Positions 1-10,117 of a stretch of 64,000 nucleotides of DNA are shown piece after piece. The stretch comes from Pseudomonadota bacterium (GTDB lineage Bacteria; Pseudomonadota; Alphaproteobacteria; Rhizobiales; Hyphomicrobiaceae), in the NCBI GenBank assembly GCA_018242295.1, contig JAFECE010000006.1, positions 55,618 through 119,617 of the forward strand, given 5' to 3'. How positions within the stretch are numbered: the stretch's first letter is position 1; every line of letters starts with the position of its first letter. The notes under the pieces are model-generated. The model was not told where the DNA came from and ran no database searches. It saw only the letters and a program-made list of their open reading frames with translations. A program made the translations under genes and the position numbers.

Positions 1-911
1 GCACCCTTCCATTTCGGATCGGAAGGGGGGAAGTGCTGGCCGATGTCGCCATCGCCGATCGCGCCGAGCAGAGCGTCCGTCAATGCGTGCAGCACGACGT
101 CGGCATCGGAGTGACCTTCCAATTTATGCGTGTGCGGAATTTTCACGCCGCCGAGCCAAACATGATCGCCGTCCGTAAAACGATGGACGTCAAAGCCCGT
201 GCCGGTGCGAGGTTCGCGCGCACTTGTCATCTGCCGGTCGGCCAATTTGAGATCCTCTGCCGTTGTAATTTTGATGTTCCCGATCGAATCCTCAACGACC
301 GCGACCTTGAGGCCAGCCCATTCCGCGATCGCCGCATCGTCGGTGAACGTATCCAATCCCTTTGCGGCCGCGGCGCGATGGGCATCGATGATCGGCGCGA
401 ATTGAAATCCTTGCGGCGTTTGTGCCCGCCATAGTCCGGCGCGCGCAACCGTCTCCGTCACGAGGCCGTCGCCGTCCGTTCGCTTCAAGGTGTCCGTAAC
501 GGGAAGTGCCGCGAGCGCCGCCGGACGCTCTCGAAGAGCCGCGATCACGTTCGAGATTGTTTTTGCCGAAACGAACGGCCGCGCCGCATCGTGGATCAGG
601 ACGACGTCGGGCGCTGCCGCTACCAAAGCCTCAAGCCCACGGAGCACCGACGCCTGCCTGCTCGCGCCTCCGGTCGCCGTCGCTGAAAGCTTCCTGGAGC
701 CGCACCCCTCGGTGGCATTTTTATAAAGGTCGGCATCGTCCGGATGGATGACGACCTTGATCTCATCGATCTCTGCATGATGTGCAAAGGCGTCGATGGC
801 GCGGGCAAGAACCGTCCTGCCTCCGATGGACGCATACTGCTTGGGGCCCGAACCCTGGGCAGCGGCACGCGTCCCCCGGCCGGCCGCGACGATCAAAGCG
901 GCAATGCGCAA
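1..911 (-). CDS. ispDF: Bifunctional IspD/IspF (MEP pathway), 3' end cut by window edge
   Basis: This gene encodes a fusion of 2-C-methyl-D-erythritol 4-phosphate cytidylyltransferase and 2-C-methyl-D-erythritol 2,4-cyclodiphosphate synthase, two steps of non-mevalonate isoprenoid synthesis. About 303 codons are visible. The IspD part starts with the nucleotide-binding stretch [10 protein letters not shown] and [10 protein letters not shown] and contains [10 protein letters not shown]. The IspF part starts near [11 protein letters not shown] and contains the metal and substrate motif [20 protein letters not shown]. Fused IspDF is typical of alphaproteobacteria (known). The start is a TTG at 911, chosen because AGGAG lies 8 nt upstream and the IspD N-terminus begins immediately. 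The C-terminal end of IspF lies outside the window. Confidence 0.93.
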   Translation of the reverse strand, partial: MRIAALIVAAGRGTRAAAQGSGPKQYASIGGRTVLARAIDAFAHHAEIDEIKVVIHPDDADLYKNATEGCGSRKLSATATGGASRQASVLRGLEALVAAAPDVVLIHDAARPFVSAKTISNVIAALRERPAALAALPVTDTLKRTDGDGLVTETVARAGLWRAQTPQGFQFAPIIDAHRAAAAKGLDTFTDDAAIAEWAGLKVAVVEDSIGNIKITTAEDLKLADRQMTSAREPRTGTGFDVHRFTDGDHVWLGGVKIPHTHKLEGHSDADVVLHALTDALLGAIGDGDIGQHFPPSDPKWKG

Positions 912-1191
912 GATGTGAACTCCTTAGAAATGCTCGATGCATGATGCCCCGGCCTTCCGTGCCTGCTGGCGGGATCTTACGCAACACCCCGCGGCCTAAG
1001 AAAATGATCCGGATGGAGCACCGGATGCCAATTTCAAAGCTGCCAGGTGCTCAGCCGCGTCAAATCGGCAATTGCCAAACGTCTTGTTCACCCTTGCGAA
1101 ATGGCCGCCCGACGCCTAGTCTGCCCAAACTCGCAGCACAAATGCGATCTGCACATGGAATAGGCAGAGGTTGGGGACTGGGTTCGCCCGT

Positions 1192-2178
1192 ATGTTAGAA
1201 GACATAGTAAACGGTGCACCGCCTGCGGTTCTGGCACCGATGTCGGGAGTGAGCGATCTGCCCTTCCGCCGGCTTGCGCACCGCCTCGGAGCCAGCCTCG
1301 TCGTTTCCGAAATGGTCGCGAGCGAGGAATTGGTCAAATCGCGCTTCGACGTGTTGCGCCGCGTCGAAGGCCGGGACCTCACCCCATTTGTCATACAACT
1401 CGCCGGCCGCGAAGAGCGGTGGATGGCCGAAGGCGCCCGCATTGCCGAAGCCAAGGGCGCGAACGTCATCGACATCAATATGGGCTGCCCTGCAAAAGAA
1501 GTGACGGGCAAGCTTTCGGGCTCCGCGCTCATGCGCAACCTCGACCACGCCCAGGCGCTCATCAAATCCGTCATTGGCGCCGTCAAGGTGCCGGTCACGC
1601 TGAAGATGCGGCTTGGCTGGGATCACGGCACCCGCAATGCCCCGGAGCTGGCGAAGCGTGCAGAGGCGGAGGGCGTCAAGCTGATCACCGTGCACGGCCG
1701 CACGCGATGCCAGTTCTTCACCGGCACGGCTGATTGGTCCGCAGTGCGCTCCGTGGTCGAAGCAACGTCGCTTCCCGTCCTGGTCAATGGCGACATTCTA
1801 AACCCAGAACATGCAAAGCAGGCGCTCGGCGCATCGGGTGCAAGAGGCGTCATGGTCGGGCGCGGCGCCTACGGCGCTCCTTGGATGCCTGGGCGGATAG
1901 CGAGCTTCTTATCCGACGGCCGCGACGGCGGCGATCCGGCGCTCGACGCACAGCGCGATATCGCCCTCGAGCACGTCGAAGCGATGTTCGCTCACTACGG
2001 CAACGAACTCGGCGTGCGCAACGCCCGCAAACACATTGGTTGGTATTTGGCATCAAGCGGCGCGAGCGAAGCGGTCGTCAAGTCCTGGCGAGCCAAGCTC
2101 TGCACGATGCTCGATCCCGGACGCGTCCTCGATGGCCTCAAGACGTTTTATGCTTCTACGGAGTCGCGCGCGGCATGA
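1192..2178 (+). CDS. dusB: tRNA-dihydrouridine synthase, DusB/NifR3 type
   Basis: An FMN-dependent enzyme that reduces uridine to dihydrouridine in the tRNA D-loop. The 328-residue protein has the N-terminal FMN-barrel motif [17 protein letters not shown], the catalytic-cysteine motif [19 protein letters not shown], the [11 protein letters not shown] active-site stretch and the phosphate-binding segment ending [14 protein letters not shown] chose ATG 1192; a TTG at 1171 is also open but adds residues not normal for the family. It stands directly before ntrBC with an ATGA overlap (start 2175, stop 2176-2178). The nifR3-ntrBC operon is a classical alphaproteobacterial arrangement (known), so its transcription probably drives the nitrogen regulators. 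Confidence 0.93.
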   Translation: MLEDIVNGAPPAVLAPMSGVSDLPFRRLAHRLGASLVVSEMVASEELVKSRFDVLRRVEGRDLTPFVIQLAGREERWMAEGARIAEAKGANVIDINMGCPAKEVTGKLSGSALMRNLDHAQALIKSVIGAVKVPVTLKMRLGWDHGTRNAPELAKRAEAEGVKLITVHGRTRCQFFTGTADWSAVRSVVEATSLPVLVNGDILNPEHAKQALGASGARGVMVGRGAYGAPWMPGRIASFLSDGRDGGDPALDAQRDIALEHVEAMFAHYGNELGVRNARKHIGWYLASSGASEAVVKSWRAKLCTMLDPGRVLDGLKTFYASTESRAA

Positions 2179-3341
2179 GTAGCAAGTCGGCATCGGTACG
2201 CAAATCTGAGCGCGCTTCGACACCGCCGCCCGCGCGGATCGTCGATTGCGAGGATTTATTGAGTGCGCTGCCGCACCCGATACTGGTCATCGCCAGCGAT
2301 CAATCCATTGTTTTTGCCAACGCCGCTGCCGAAGTATTTTTCTCGATGAGCGCTTCGGCGCTGACGCGAAGCCGGATCTCGGACATCGTTGCATTCGGTT
2401 GCCCGTTGCTCGGATTGATCGAGCAGGTTCAGGCCACGAGCTCGACCGTCAATGAATACGGGATTGAGGTCGCGACGCCGCGGTTCTCAGGCGCAAAACT
2501 TGTCGATGTCTACGGCGGCCCGTTGCCGGAAGAGCCGCGCAACATGTTCCTCATGCTGCAGCAGCGCTCGATGGCCCAGATGATCGAACGGCAGTTGACG
2601 CATCGCGCGGCCGCACGCTCCGTCTCCGGTATGGCCGGAGTTTTGGCCCACGAGATCAAAAATCCGTTGTCCGGCATCCGCGGCGCCGCGCAGTTGCTGG
2701 AGCCCGCACTTTCGGACGAAGATCGCGCGCTGACCCAGCTCATCTGCTCCGAAACCGATCGCATCCGTAATCTCGTCGATCGTATGGAGGTGTTCGGCGA
2801 CGAACGCCCGATCACGAAAGACGCGGTCAACATCCACGGCGTTCTCAATCACGTGCGCCGCATTGCCGAGCATGGGTTCGGCCGCAACGTCCGCTACGTC
2901 GAAGATTACGATCCCTCGTTGCCGAGCGTGCTCGGCAATCGCGACAAGCTCGTCCAGGTCTTCCTCAATCTTCTGAAGAACGCCGCGGAAGCAATAGGCG
3001 ACAAGACAGACTCCGGCCGCATCATCATGCAGACGGCGTTCAGGCCCGGTGTCCGCTTGTCGCTGCCCGGCACCGATATGCGCGTCAGCCTCCCGCTGAT
3101 GATCCAGATCGAGGACAACGGCTGTGGCATTCCCGAGCATCTGAAGCCGCACCTGTTCGACCCGTTCGTCACCACGAAAGCGTCCGGCAGCGGCCTCGGC
3201 CTTGCCCTCGTCGCCAAGATCATCGCCGATCACGGCGGCATCATCGAATGTGAAAGTGAGCCCAAGCGCACGATCTTCCGCGTGCTGCTTCCCATGCAAC
3301 GCACGCGGCCAGCTCCGGTGCCGACCACGAGAGAGACGTGA
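2175..3341 (+). CDS. ntrB: Nitrogen regulation sensor histidine kinase NtrB
   Basis: NtrB (GlnL) is a soluble sensor kinase and phosphatase for NtrC, controlled by PII proteins. The 388-residue protein has an N-terminal PAS-like region (about 25-130, [20 protein letters not shown]), the H-box [19 protein letters not shown] with the phospho-accepting His near 159, an N-box [15 protein letters not shown] and G-boxes [11 protein letters not shown] and [18 protein letters not shown]. The ATG at 2175 overlaps the dusB stop and gives the usual family length; longer open sequence upstream in this frame is antisense-like and not supported. It is directly coupled to ntrC. Confidence 0.95.
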   Translation: MSSKSASVRKSERASTPPPARIVDCEDLLSALPHPILVIASDQSIVFANAAAEVFFSMSASALTRSRISDIVAFGCPLLGLIEQVQATSSTVNEYGIEVATPRFSGAKLVDVYGGPLPEEPRNMFLMLQQRSMAQMIERQLTHRAAARSVSGMAGVLAHEIKNPLSGIRGAAQLLEPALSDEDRALTQLICSETDRIRNLVDRMEVFGDERPITKDAVNIHGVLNHVRRIAEHGFGRNVRYVEDYDPSLPSVLGNRDKLVQVFLNLLKNAAEAIGDKTDSGRIIMQTAFRPGVRLSLPGTDMRVSLPLMIQIEDNGCGIPEHLKPHLFDPFVTTKASGSGLGLALVAKIIADHGGIIECESEPKRTIFRVLLPMQRTRPAPVPTTRET

Positions 3342-4786
3342 TGGCCAGAGGCACTATCCTTATCGCCGACGACGATACGGCCATTCGTACCGTCTTGAAC
3401 CAGGCATTGGCGCGGGCCGGTTTCGCGCCCCGGGCAACGGGCAATGCCGCAACGCTTTGGCGCTGGGTGAGCCAGGGCGAGGGCGACGTCGTCATCACCG
3501 ATGTCGTCATGCCGGACGAAAACGCCTTCGATCTCATTCCGCGCATGAAAAAGCTGCGTCCGGATCTGCCGATCATCGTCATGAGCGCACAGAACACGCT
3601 GATGACGGCGCTGACGGCGGCGGAGAAGGGCGCCTTCGAATATCTTCCGAAACCGTTCGATCTCAACGAAGTCGTGGCTGTCGTTTCGCGCGCGCTGTCG
3701 GAGCCCGGCCGCAAACGCCAGACGGTGACGATGGAGCGCGAAACGGATGAATTGCCGCTCATCGGCCGCTCGCTGCCCATGCAGGACATTTATCGCGTCC
3801 TTGCCCGGCTGACGCAGAGCGATCTGACCGTCATGATCAACGGCGAGAGCGGCACGGGCAAGGAACTCGTCGCGCGTGTGCTGCACGACTATGGCAAGCG
3901 CCGTCACGGCCCGTTCGTCGCGATCAACATGGCGGCGATCCCGCGCGAGCTGATCGAGAGCGAACTCTTCGGCCATGAGAAGGGCGCCTTCACCGGCGCT
4001 CAGACCCGCACGCCCGGCCGCTTCGAGCAGGCCGAGGGCGGCACGCTGTTCCTCGATGAGATCGGCGATATGCCGCTGGAAGCGCAGACGCGGCTGTTAC
4101 GCGTTCTGCAGCAGGGCGAATACACGACCGTCGGCGGCCGCACGCCGATCAAGACCAACGTCCGTATCATTGCCGCCACCCACCGTGATCTGAAAACGCA
4201 AATTCAGCAGGGTCTCTTCCGCGAAGATCTTTTCTACCGGCTGAATGTCGTGCCGATCCGTTTGCCGCCGCTGCGCGAGCGCCTTGAAGATATCGGCGAT
4301 CTCGTCCGCCACTTCCTGAGACAGGCATCGCGGGAAGGCCTCGGACAAAAATCGATCGAGAGCGCCGCCATCGAACGGCTGAAGTCGCATCCCTGGCCCG
4401 GCAATGTCCGTGAGCTCGAAAATGTCGTCCGCCGCCTCGTCGCGCTCTACACGCAGGACACGCTGACAGCGCAAATCGTTGAGCAGGAGCTCGCGGGCTC
4501 CGCGCTCTCGCCGCAAGGCGGAGGAGCCACGGAAAGCGGCGACCTTGGAGAGGCGGTCGAACGCTACCTCCAGCGGTATTTTTCGACATTTGGCAACGAT
4601 CTGCCGCCGCCCGGCCTTTACGACCGGGTAATCCGCGACGTCGAGAAGCCCCTGCTCAGCGCCGCGTTGGCCGCGACGCGCGGCAATCAGATCCGTGCGG
4701 CGGAGCTTCTTGGCCTCAATCGGAACACGCTGCGCGCCCGTATTCGCGACCTCAACATCCGGGTTTTCCGGACCGTCGAAGGCTGA
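3341..4786 (+). CDS. ntrC: Nitrogen regulation response regulator NtrC (sigma-54 activator)
   Basis: NtrC is the phosphorylated enhancer-binding protein that activates sigma-54 promoters of nitrogen-scavenging genes. The 481-residue protein has a receiver domain with DDD at 10-12 and the phospho-accepting D54 ([12 protein letters not shown]), an AAA+ domain with Walker A GESGTGKE, the sigma-54 contact loop GAFTGA and Walker B LFLDEIGD, and a C-terminal Fis-type helix-turn-helix ([17 protein letters not shown]). A GTG codon at 3338 sits immediately before the ATG; either could start, and the ATG gives an overlap TGATG with ntrB. It is complete and conventional. Confidence 0.96.
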   Translation: MARGTILIADDDTAIRTVLNQALARAGFAPRATGNAATLWRWVSQGEGDVVITDVVMPDENAFDLIPRMKKLRPDLPIIVMSAQNTLMTALTAAEKGAFEYLPKPFDLNEVVAVVSRALSEPGRKRQTVTMERETDELPLIGRSLPMQDIYRVLARLTQSDLTVMINGESGTGKELVARVLHDYGKRRHGPFVAINMAAIPRELIESELFGHEKGAFTGAQTRTPGRFEQAEGGTLFLDEIGDMPLEAQTRLLRVLQQGEYTTVGGRTPIKTNVRIIAATHRDLKTQIQQGLFREDLFYRLNVVPIRLPPLRERLEDIGDLVRHFLRQASREGLGQKSIESAAIERLKSHPWPGNVRELENVVRRLVALYTQDTLTAQIVEQELAGSALSPQGGGATESGDLGEAVERYLQRYFSTFGNDLPPPGLYDRVIRDVEKPLLSAALAATRGNQIRAAELLGLNRNTLRARIRDLNIRVFRTVEG

Positions 4787-5047
4787 TCGCCAAAGCCGGC
4801 CAAACGATTCTGAACCCCAGAAGTTTTCCACAGACCTTGACCGAAGACGCGTTTGGCGCTTGATGTGCGCCACACCCGTCGCGAAAATGTCACAGTTAGG
4901 CTGTTGGTAATTCGCAGCTGTAGCGTTGTCGTCGCTGTCAGCGGGCCCGATACGAAGAAGCTCGATCGGGAATGACCGTCCTCCGATCTGGACGGGCGGG
5001 GTTATTGGGAACGAATTCAGAGTCGTAGTTGGATTGGTCGACAACTG

Positions 5048-7372
5048 ATGAACGCCAGCAACAGCAATGGCAAAGCCGACACGATCGCCGCGCGCGATAA
5101 GGTGCCTGCTGCTGCGCTGGTCGAGGAAGGAGCCACACCGCTCAATCCCTCCGACCGTGCGTTTTGGTTCGGCCTGGGCGTCGTTCTGCTCTCTCTGATC
5201 TCCGCTCTCGGAAGCTATCTCATCCTCACGGGCCTGACCGCGGTCACGCCGCGCAACGAATATGTCTGGACGGCGCTGGCGGTGAATGCCGTGCTCATCG
5301 TGGCGATGCTCGGCACAATCATCTGGCAGGCCTTGGGCCTCTGGAGCGCTTGGAAACAGAAAGTCCCCGGAGCCCGGCTGCACACGCGCATCGTCGCGCT
5401 CTTCACGCTGACGGCGGCGTTGCCTGCAGTGCTGCTTGCCGTCGCCGCCACGACAACCTTCTCGCGCTCCCTCGACGGCTGGTTTTCGGGGCGCACGCGC
5501 GCCATCGTCGAGAACTCCTATGACGTCGCGAAGGCCTACGTCGACGAGCACAACCAGATCATTCGGACCGACATCGTCAACATGGTCCGCGACATCAACG
5601 GCGAAGCCCCGACCCTCAACGTCGATCCGGACGCATTTCAGAAGTTTCTCATCGGCCAGGCGGGCCTGCGCGATTTAACGTCGGCCTACGTGATCGACGC
5701 GGAGGGCGTGCCAATTGTCCTTGCGCTCGATGATCCGAAATTGCCGTATGTGGTGCCGCCACCCGCGTCTATCCAACAGGCGGAATCCGGCCAGGTCGCC
5801 TTGTCGCGACCGTCGAGCGATTATCGCATTTCTGCAATCGCGAAAATCGACAGCATGCCGGGGCGCTATCTCTACGTCGCGCGCGGCGTCAGCCCGAAGG
5901 TCATCAGCCACCTTCAGAGCACCGAGCAGAATGTCTACGAATATACGCGGCTGAGACAGGCCAAGGGCGGCCTCAAGGTCGCGCACGGGCTCATTTACTT
6001 CATGATCTCGATGACATCGTTGCTCGCCGCCATCTGGGTCGGCATGTGGTTCGCAGGCCGGTTCGTCGCGCCGATCCGCCGATTAATCGCAGGCGCGCAG
6101 CAAGTGTCGAAAGGCAACCTCGAATTCGCGCTGCCCGAGATCCGCGGCGAGGGTGACCTCCGGCGCCTTTCGCAAACCTTCAACGTCATGACGCGCGATC
6201 TGAAGCAGCAGCAGAACGCCCTCGTTGCAACGAACGCGCAGTTGACGGAGCGGCGGAATTTCATCGAAGCCGTTCTGTCGGGAGTCTCCGCCGGCGTCAT
6301 CGGTCTCGACAGCGCCGATTGCATTACGCTCATCAGCCGCTCGGCCGAACGCTTGCTCGGCTTCTCGAGTGCGGAGGCCGTCGGCAAACCCCTGAAGGAT
6401 GTCGTTCCCGAGTTCGCGCCGGTTCTGGCGGGCGGGGAGGAGCCTAGTCCGAAGAACAAGCAGTACGAGATACAGAAGCAGATCGGCGACGATGAGCGAA
6501 CCTTTGCCGTCAGGATCACCCACGAGCGGGCAGGTGAGGGGGACGTCGGCTCCGTCGTCACCTTCGATGACATTTCCGAGCTCGTGCAGGCGCAGCGCAC
6601 CAGCGCCTGGGCGGACGTCGCACGGCGCATCGCACACGAAATCAAAAACCCGCTCACGCCGATACAACTTTCAGCCGAGCGGCTGCGCCGGAAGTTCGGC
6701 ACCCAGATCGGCGACAATCGCGAGTTGTTTGAAACGCTGACGCAGACGATCGAGCGCCAGACGGGCCAGATCAAAAGCATGGTCGACGAGTTCGCGTCGT
6801 TCGCCCGCATGCCGCAGCCCGTAATGGCCGATCAGGATTTGCGGCTTGCCGTCCAGGAGCCCGCAATCCTTTTCCGCGAAGGACACAAGGACCTCGACTT
6901 CAAACTCGTGCTGCCGGATCGCCCGGTCACGGCGCACTTCGATTTGCGGCTGATCTCGCAAGCCGTCACCAATCTCATAAAGAACGGCGCGGAAGCGATC
7001 GAGTCCTTCGGCGAGGCGCAGGGCCGTCCGCCGGGCTACAAAGGCGAGATCGAAGTGCGGCTCGTGCCGTCGCCGGATCGCGTCGCGATCGAGGTCATCG
7101 ACAACGGTATTGGTCTCCCCAAACAAAACCGCGCCAAGCTTCTCGAGCCCTATGTTACGACGAGAGCCAAGGGCACAGGCCTCGGTCTCGCAATCGTGCA
7201 GAAGGTCGTCGAACAGCACGGCGGCACGTTGGCCCTCGAGGATGCGCCGGCAAGCAATACGCGAACGCGCGGCGCGCTGGTCCGGCTGACGTTGCCGATC
7301 AAGGCCGGACCGTCCCGTGAGTTATCTTCAGATGAAATTCGCGCCGCAGTGCAGATCGCCGGCGGAGCATGA
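5048..7372 (+). CDS. ntrY: Membrane nitrogen/redox sensor histidine kinase NtrY
   Basis: NtrY is the membrane-bound kinase partner of NtrX, linked to nitrogen metabolism and to redox or envelope responses in alphaproteobacteria (known). The 774-residue protein has several N-terminal membrane segments (about 38-65, 75-100 and 118-140), an extracytoplasmic region, another segment near 315-340, a HAMP domain (VAPIRRLIAGAQQVSKGNLEF), a PAS domain (FIEAVLSGVSAGVIGLDSAD), the H-box [20 protein letters not shown], and a catalytic domain with NLIKNGAEAIE, VIDNGIGLP and GTGLGLAIVQKVVEQHGG. It is followed by ntrX after 33 nt. A 261-nt gap separates it from ntrC, so it may have its own promoter. Confidence 0.95.
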   Translation: MNASNSNGKADTIAARDKVPAAALVEEGATPLNPSDRAFWFGLGVVLLSLISALGSYLILTGLTAVTPRNEYVWTALAVNAVLIVAMLGTIIWQALGLWSAWKQKVPGARLHTRIVALFTLTAALPAVLLAVAATTTFSRSLDGWFSGRTRAIVENSYDVAKAYVDEHNQIIRTDIVNMVRDINGEAPTLNVDPDAFQKFLIGQAGLRDLTSAYVIDAEGVPIVLALDDPKLPYVVPPPASIQQAESGQVALSRPSSDYRISAIAKIDSMPGRYLYVARGVSPKVISHLQSTEQNVYEYTRLRQAKGGLKVAHGLIYFMISMTSLLAAIWVGMWFAGRFVAPIRRLIAGAQQVSKGNLEFALPEIRGEGDLRRLSQTFNVMTRDLKQQQNALVATNAQLTERRNFIEAVLSGVSAGVIGLDSADCITLISRSAERLLGFSSAEAVGKPLKDVVPEFAPVLAGGEEPSPKNKQYEIQKQIGDDERTFAVRITHERAGEGDVGSVVTFDDISELVQAQRTSAWADVARRIAHEIKNPLTPIQLSAERLRRKFGTQIGDNRELFETLTQTIERQTGQIKSMVDEFASFARMPQPVMADQDLRLAVQEPAILFREGHKDLDFKLVLPDRPVTAHFDLRLISQAVTNLIKNGAEAIESFGEAQGRPPGYKGEIEVRLVPSPDRVAIEVIDNGIGLPKQNRAKLLEPYVTTRAKGTGLGLAIVQKVVEQHGGTLALEDAPASNTRTRGALVRLTLPIKAGPSRELSSDEIRAAVQIAGGA

Positions 7373-7405
7373 TATGAAAACGCTTAACCCCCCAGGAGCG
7401 CAGCA

Positions 7406-8806
7406 ATGTCAGCTGATATATTGATCGTCGATGACGAGGCGGATATCCGGGATTTGATCGCCGGCATTCTCCAGGACGAGGGCCATCGCACCCGCCTTGC
7501 TCGCGACAGCGATGAAGCGCTCCGCGCGATCGAGGATCGACGGCCCCATCTCGTCATCCTGGACATCTGGCTGCAGGGAAGCCGCCTCGATGGGCTTGAA
7601 GTCTTGACCGTGATGAAGCGCACCTATCCGGATCTGCCGGTGGTGATCATCTCGGGCCACGGCAACATCGAAACGGCCGTCACCGCGATCAAGCGCGGCG
7701 CTTACGATTACATCGAGAAGCCGTTCAAATCCGATCGCCTCATCCTCGTCGCTTTGCGCGCTCTCGAAGCTTCCCAGCTGAAGCGCGAAGTCCGCGAGCT
7801 GAAGGAACGCTCAGTCGTCTCGGCCGAAATGATCGGCAAGTCGCCGGCGATCAACCAGCTGAAGAATAACATCGAAAAGGCCGGCCCGACCAACAGCCGC
7901 ATCATGCTCCGCGGCGCGTCGGGAACGGGCAAGGAACTCGCTGCCCGCGTGCTCCATCAGAAATCGCTGCGCGCCGACGGTCCCTTCGTCGTGCTCAATG
8001 CCGCCGCCATGGTTCCAGATCGTGTCGAGGACGAATTGTTCGGCACCGAAGACCGCACGGGTGGCCCGCGCAAGGTCGGCGCGCTCGAAGAGGCGCATAC
8101 GGGAACGCTTTACATCGATGAAGTCGCCGACATGCCGATGGAAACGCAGGGCAAGATCCTGCGCGTGCTCGTCGAGCAGAAGTTCCTGCGCCTCGGCGGA
8201 TCGCAGAAGGTTTCCGTCGATGTCAGGATCATTTCGTCGACTTCCCGCGATCTCGAACAGGACATCCGCGAAGGCCGCTTCCGGGAAGATCTCTATCATC
8301 GGCTGAACGTCGTGACGCTGCGGGTGCCGAGTCTCGCTGAACGCCGGGAAGATATTCCCGAACTCATCCAGTATTTCATCGGCCAGGTCGCGCAGACGTC
8401 GGGTCTCGCCCCCCGCCGCATCGGCGAGGATGCGATCGCCGTTCTGCAAGCGCACGATTGGCCGGGCAACGTTCGCGAACTCCGAAACAACGTCGAGCGT
8501 CTCTTGATCCTCGCCGGCGGCGAACCGAATGCGGCCATCACCGCCGACATGCTTCCCGACGAAATCGGCTCCAACGTGCCCCTGCCGGTCAATGGCGGCG
8601 CTGAACACCTGATGTCGCTGCCGCTGCGCGAAGCGCGCGAAATCTTCGAACGCGAATACCTGCTGGCGCAGATCAACCGGTTCGGAGGCAACATTTCGAG
8701 AACCGCCGAGTTCGTCGGCATGGAGCGATCTGCGTTGCATCGTAAGCTTCGTGCGCTTGGCGTTTCATCGGAACAGCGCAGCGGCGACTTGAGATCTGCG
8801 TCGTAG
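7406..8806 (+). CDS. ntrX: Response regulator NtrX
   Basis: The cognate regulator of NtrY. The 466-residue protein has a receiver domain (IVDDEADIRDLI; phospho-accepting Asp in LVILDIW; IEKPFK), an AAA+ domain with Walker A GASGTGKELAARVLH and LYIDEVADMP, and a C-terminal helix-turn-helix (ISRTAEFVGMERSALHRKL). Where NtrC has GAFTGA, NtrX reads FGTEDRTGGPRKVGALEEAH, so the sigma-54 contact loop is missing. That is a known trait of alphaproteobacterial NtrX and implies action independent of sigma-54. An RBS-like GGAG (around 7392) precedes the ATG at 7406. Confidence 0.95.
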   Translation: MSADILIVDDEADIRDLIAGILQDEGHRTRLARDSDEALRAIEDRRPHLVILDIWLQGSRLDGLEVLTVMKRTYPDLPVVIISGHGNIETAVTAIKRGAYDYIEKPFKSDRLILVALRALEASQLKREVRELKERSVVSAEMIGKSPAINQLKNNIEKAGPTNSRIMLRGASGTGKELAARVLHQKSLRADGPFVVLNAAAMVPDRVEDELFGTEDRTGGPRKVGALEEAHTGTLYIDEVADMPMETQGKILRVLVEQKFLRLGGSQKVSVDVRIISSTSRDLEQDIREGRFREDLYHRLNVVTLRVPSLAERREDIPELIQYFIGQVAQTSGLAPRRIGEDAIAVLQAHDWPGNVRELRNNVERLLILAGGEPNAAITADMLPDEIGSNVPLPVNGGAEHLMSLPLREAREIFEREYLLAQINRFGGNISRTAEFVGMERSALHRKLRALGVSSEQRSGDLRSAS

Positions 8807-8818
8807 GAGCCGGCTCGC

Positions 8819-9679
8819 TTGACCCGCATTGTTTATGTCAACGGCGCCTACAGGCCGTATGCGCAGGCCGCAATTCATGTCGAGGACCGCGGTTTTCAAC
8901 TCGCCGATGCGATTTATGAAGTCATTGAGATCCGCGACGGCGGGCTGGTTGATGCAACCCGTCATCTCGCGCGGCTCGCCCGGTCGTTGACGGAACTCGC
9001 AATCCCGCCGCCGATGTCGGACGGCGCGCTGCTCCACATCATGAATGTCGTGATCCGCCGTAATCGCGTGCGCGATGGCATCGTCTATATGCAGGTCTCG
9101 CGCGGCGCCGGGCCGAGGGATTTTGCCTTGCCGCCCGCCACGACCCCGCCGACGCTCGTCGTGCTGGCGCGCGCCCACAGGCGCGGATGGTCGGCTGAAC
9201 TCGCCGAAACCGGCATCGCCGTGAAGACCGTGCCCGACAACCGATGGGGCCGTTGCGATATCAAGACGGTGATGCTGCTTCCCGCTGTCCTGGCAAAAGA
9301 CGAAGCCCGCCGCGCCGGAGCCCGCGAAGCCTGGTTCATCGATACCGCGGGCAATGTCACCGAAGGCGCCTCAAGCAACGCCTGGATCGTCACCCCCGAC
9401 GGCACACTTGTCACCCGCCAGCTCGATCATCACATCCTTCCCGGCGTCACGCGCGCAACCGTCATGGACGTTGCAAAAACGGAGGGAATAAAAATTGAAC
9501 AGCGGACCTTTAGCCGGGACGAGGCGCTCGCGGCGCACGAAGCCTTTATTACGTCAGCGACGAACATCGTAATGCCGGTCGTAAAGATAGATAAAACCCC
9601 AATCGGCGACGGCCGGCCGGGAAAACTTTCCCGCCGACTACGGTCGAGATTTCATCAGGTTGCTGAATTTTCAGCGTGA
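8819..9679 (+). CDS. D-amino-acid aminotransferase (class IV PLP enzyme)
   Basis: A fold-type IV pyridoxal-phosphate aminotransferase, closest in look to D-alanine/D-amino acid transaminase. The 286-residue protein begins VYVNGAYRPYAQAAIHVEDRGFQLADAIYE, has GRCDIKTVMLLPAVLAKDEA with the probable Schiff-base Lys, and EGASSNAWIV followed by HHILPGVTRATVM, all typical of the BCAT/DAT family. The start is TTG 8819 with AGGAG 8 nt upstream, 12 nt after ntrX. A D-amino-acid transaminase between ntrX and hfq is frequent in Rhizobiales (known). Branched-chain aminotransferase or aminodeoxychorismate lyase are less likely alternatives. Confidence 0.85.
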   Translation: MTRIVYVNGAYRPYAQAAIHVEDRGFQLADAIYEVIEIRDGGLVDATRHLARLARSLTELAIPPPMSDGALLHIMNVVIRRNRVRDGIVYMQVSRGAGPRDFALPPATTPPTLVVLARAHRRGWSAELAETGIAVKTVPDNRWGRCDIKTVMLLPAVLAKDEARRAGAREAWFIDTAGNVTEGASSNAWIVTPDGTLVTRQLDHHILPGVTRATVMDVAKTEGIKIEQRTFSRDEALAAHEAFITSATNIVMPVVKIDKTPIGDGRPGKLSRRLRSRFHQVAEFSA

Positions 9680-9868
9680 GGCAATGTGCGAACGTTGCCG
9701 CATTGTGCGAGGCAACAATGGATGTAAAGTGCCCTCGCTCCGGTCATCAAGGCATTTCGTGGTGATCATTGCACCGGTGGTCCATCGCTGTCAAAACGCG
9801 GCGGCGCCAGTCGGCTAATAAGAGAAGACGCTAAATCAAGACGTCGAGATAAAAAACGGACAACAACA

Positions 9869-10117
9869 ATGGCGGCTGAAAAACCACAAAATTTGCAGGA
9901 CACATTTTTAAATTATGTTCGCAAAAATAAAACGCCTCTGACGATTTTCCTCATCAATGGCGTGAAACTCCAAGGCATTGTTAGCTGGTTTGATAATTTC
10001 TGCGTTCTCCTGCGCCGCGACGGTCACTCCCAGCTCGTCTACAAGCACGCGATTTCTACGATCATGCCGGGCGGCCCCGTCAATCTTAACGACCAGGATG
10101 AAAGCGCCACAGGTTGA
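9869..10117 (+). CDS. hfq: RNA chaperone Hfq
   Basis: Hfq forms a hexameric ring that pairs small RNAs with mRNAs. The 82-residue protein contains both Sm motifs: Sm1 ([20 protein letters not shown] and [20 protein letters not shown]) and Sm2 ([12 protein letters not shown]), the latter with the proximal-face uridine-binding YKH. The C-terminal tail is short, as usual in alphaproteobacteria. The 189-nt gap before it probably holds its promoter. It ends in a TTGA overlap with hflX, the widespread hfq-hflX pairing. Confidence 0.97.
   Translation: MAAEKPQNLQDTFLNYVRKNKTPLTIFLINGVKLQGIVSWFDNFCVLLRRDGHSQLVYKHAISTIMPGGPVNLNDQDESATG

Noticed and set aside
4097-5551. A 484-codon minus-strand open frame crossing ntrC and ntrY
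   Set aside because: Crosses two well-supported genes and their intergenic region; no recognisable domain.
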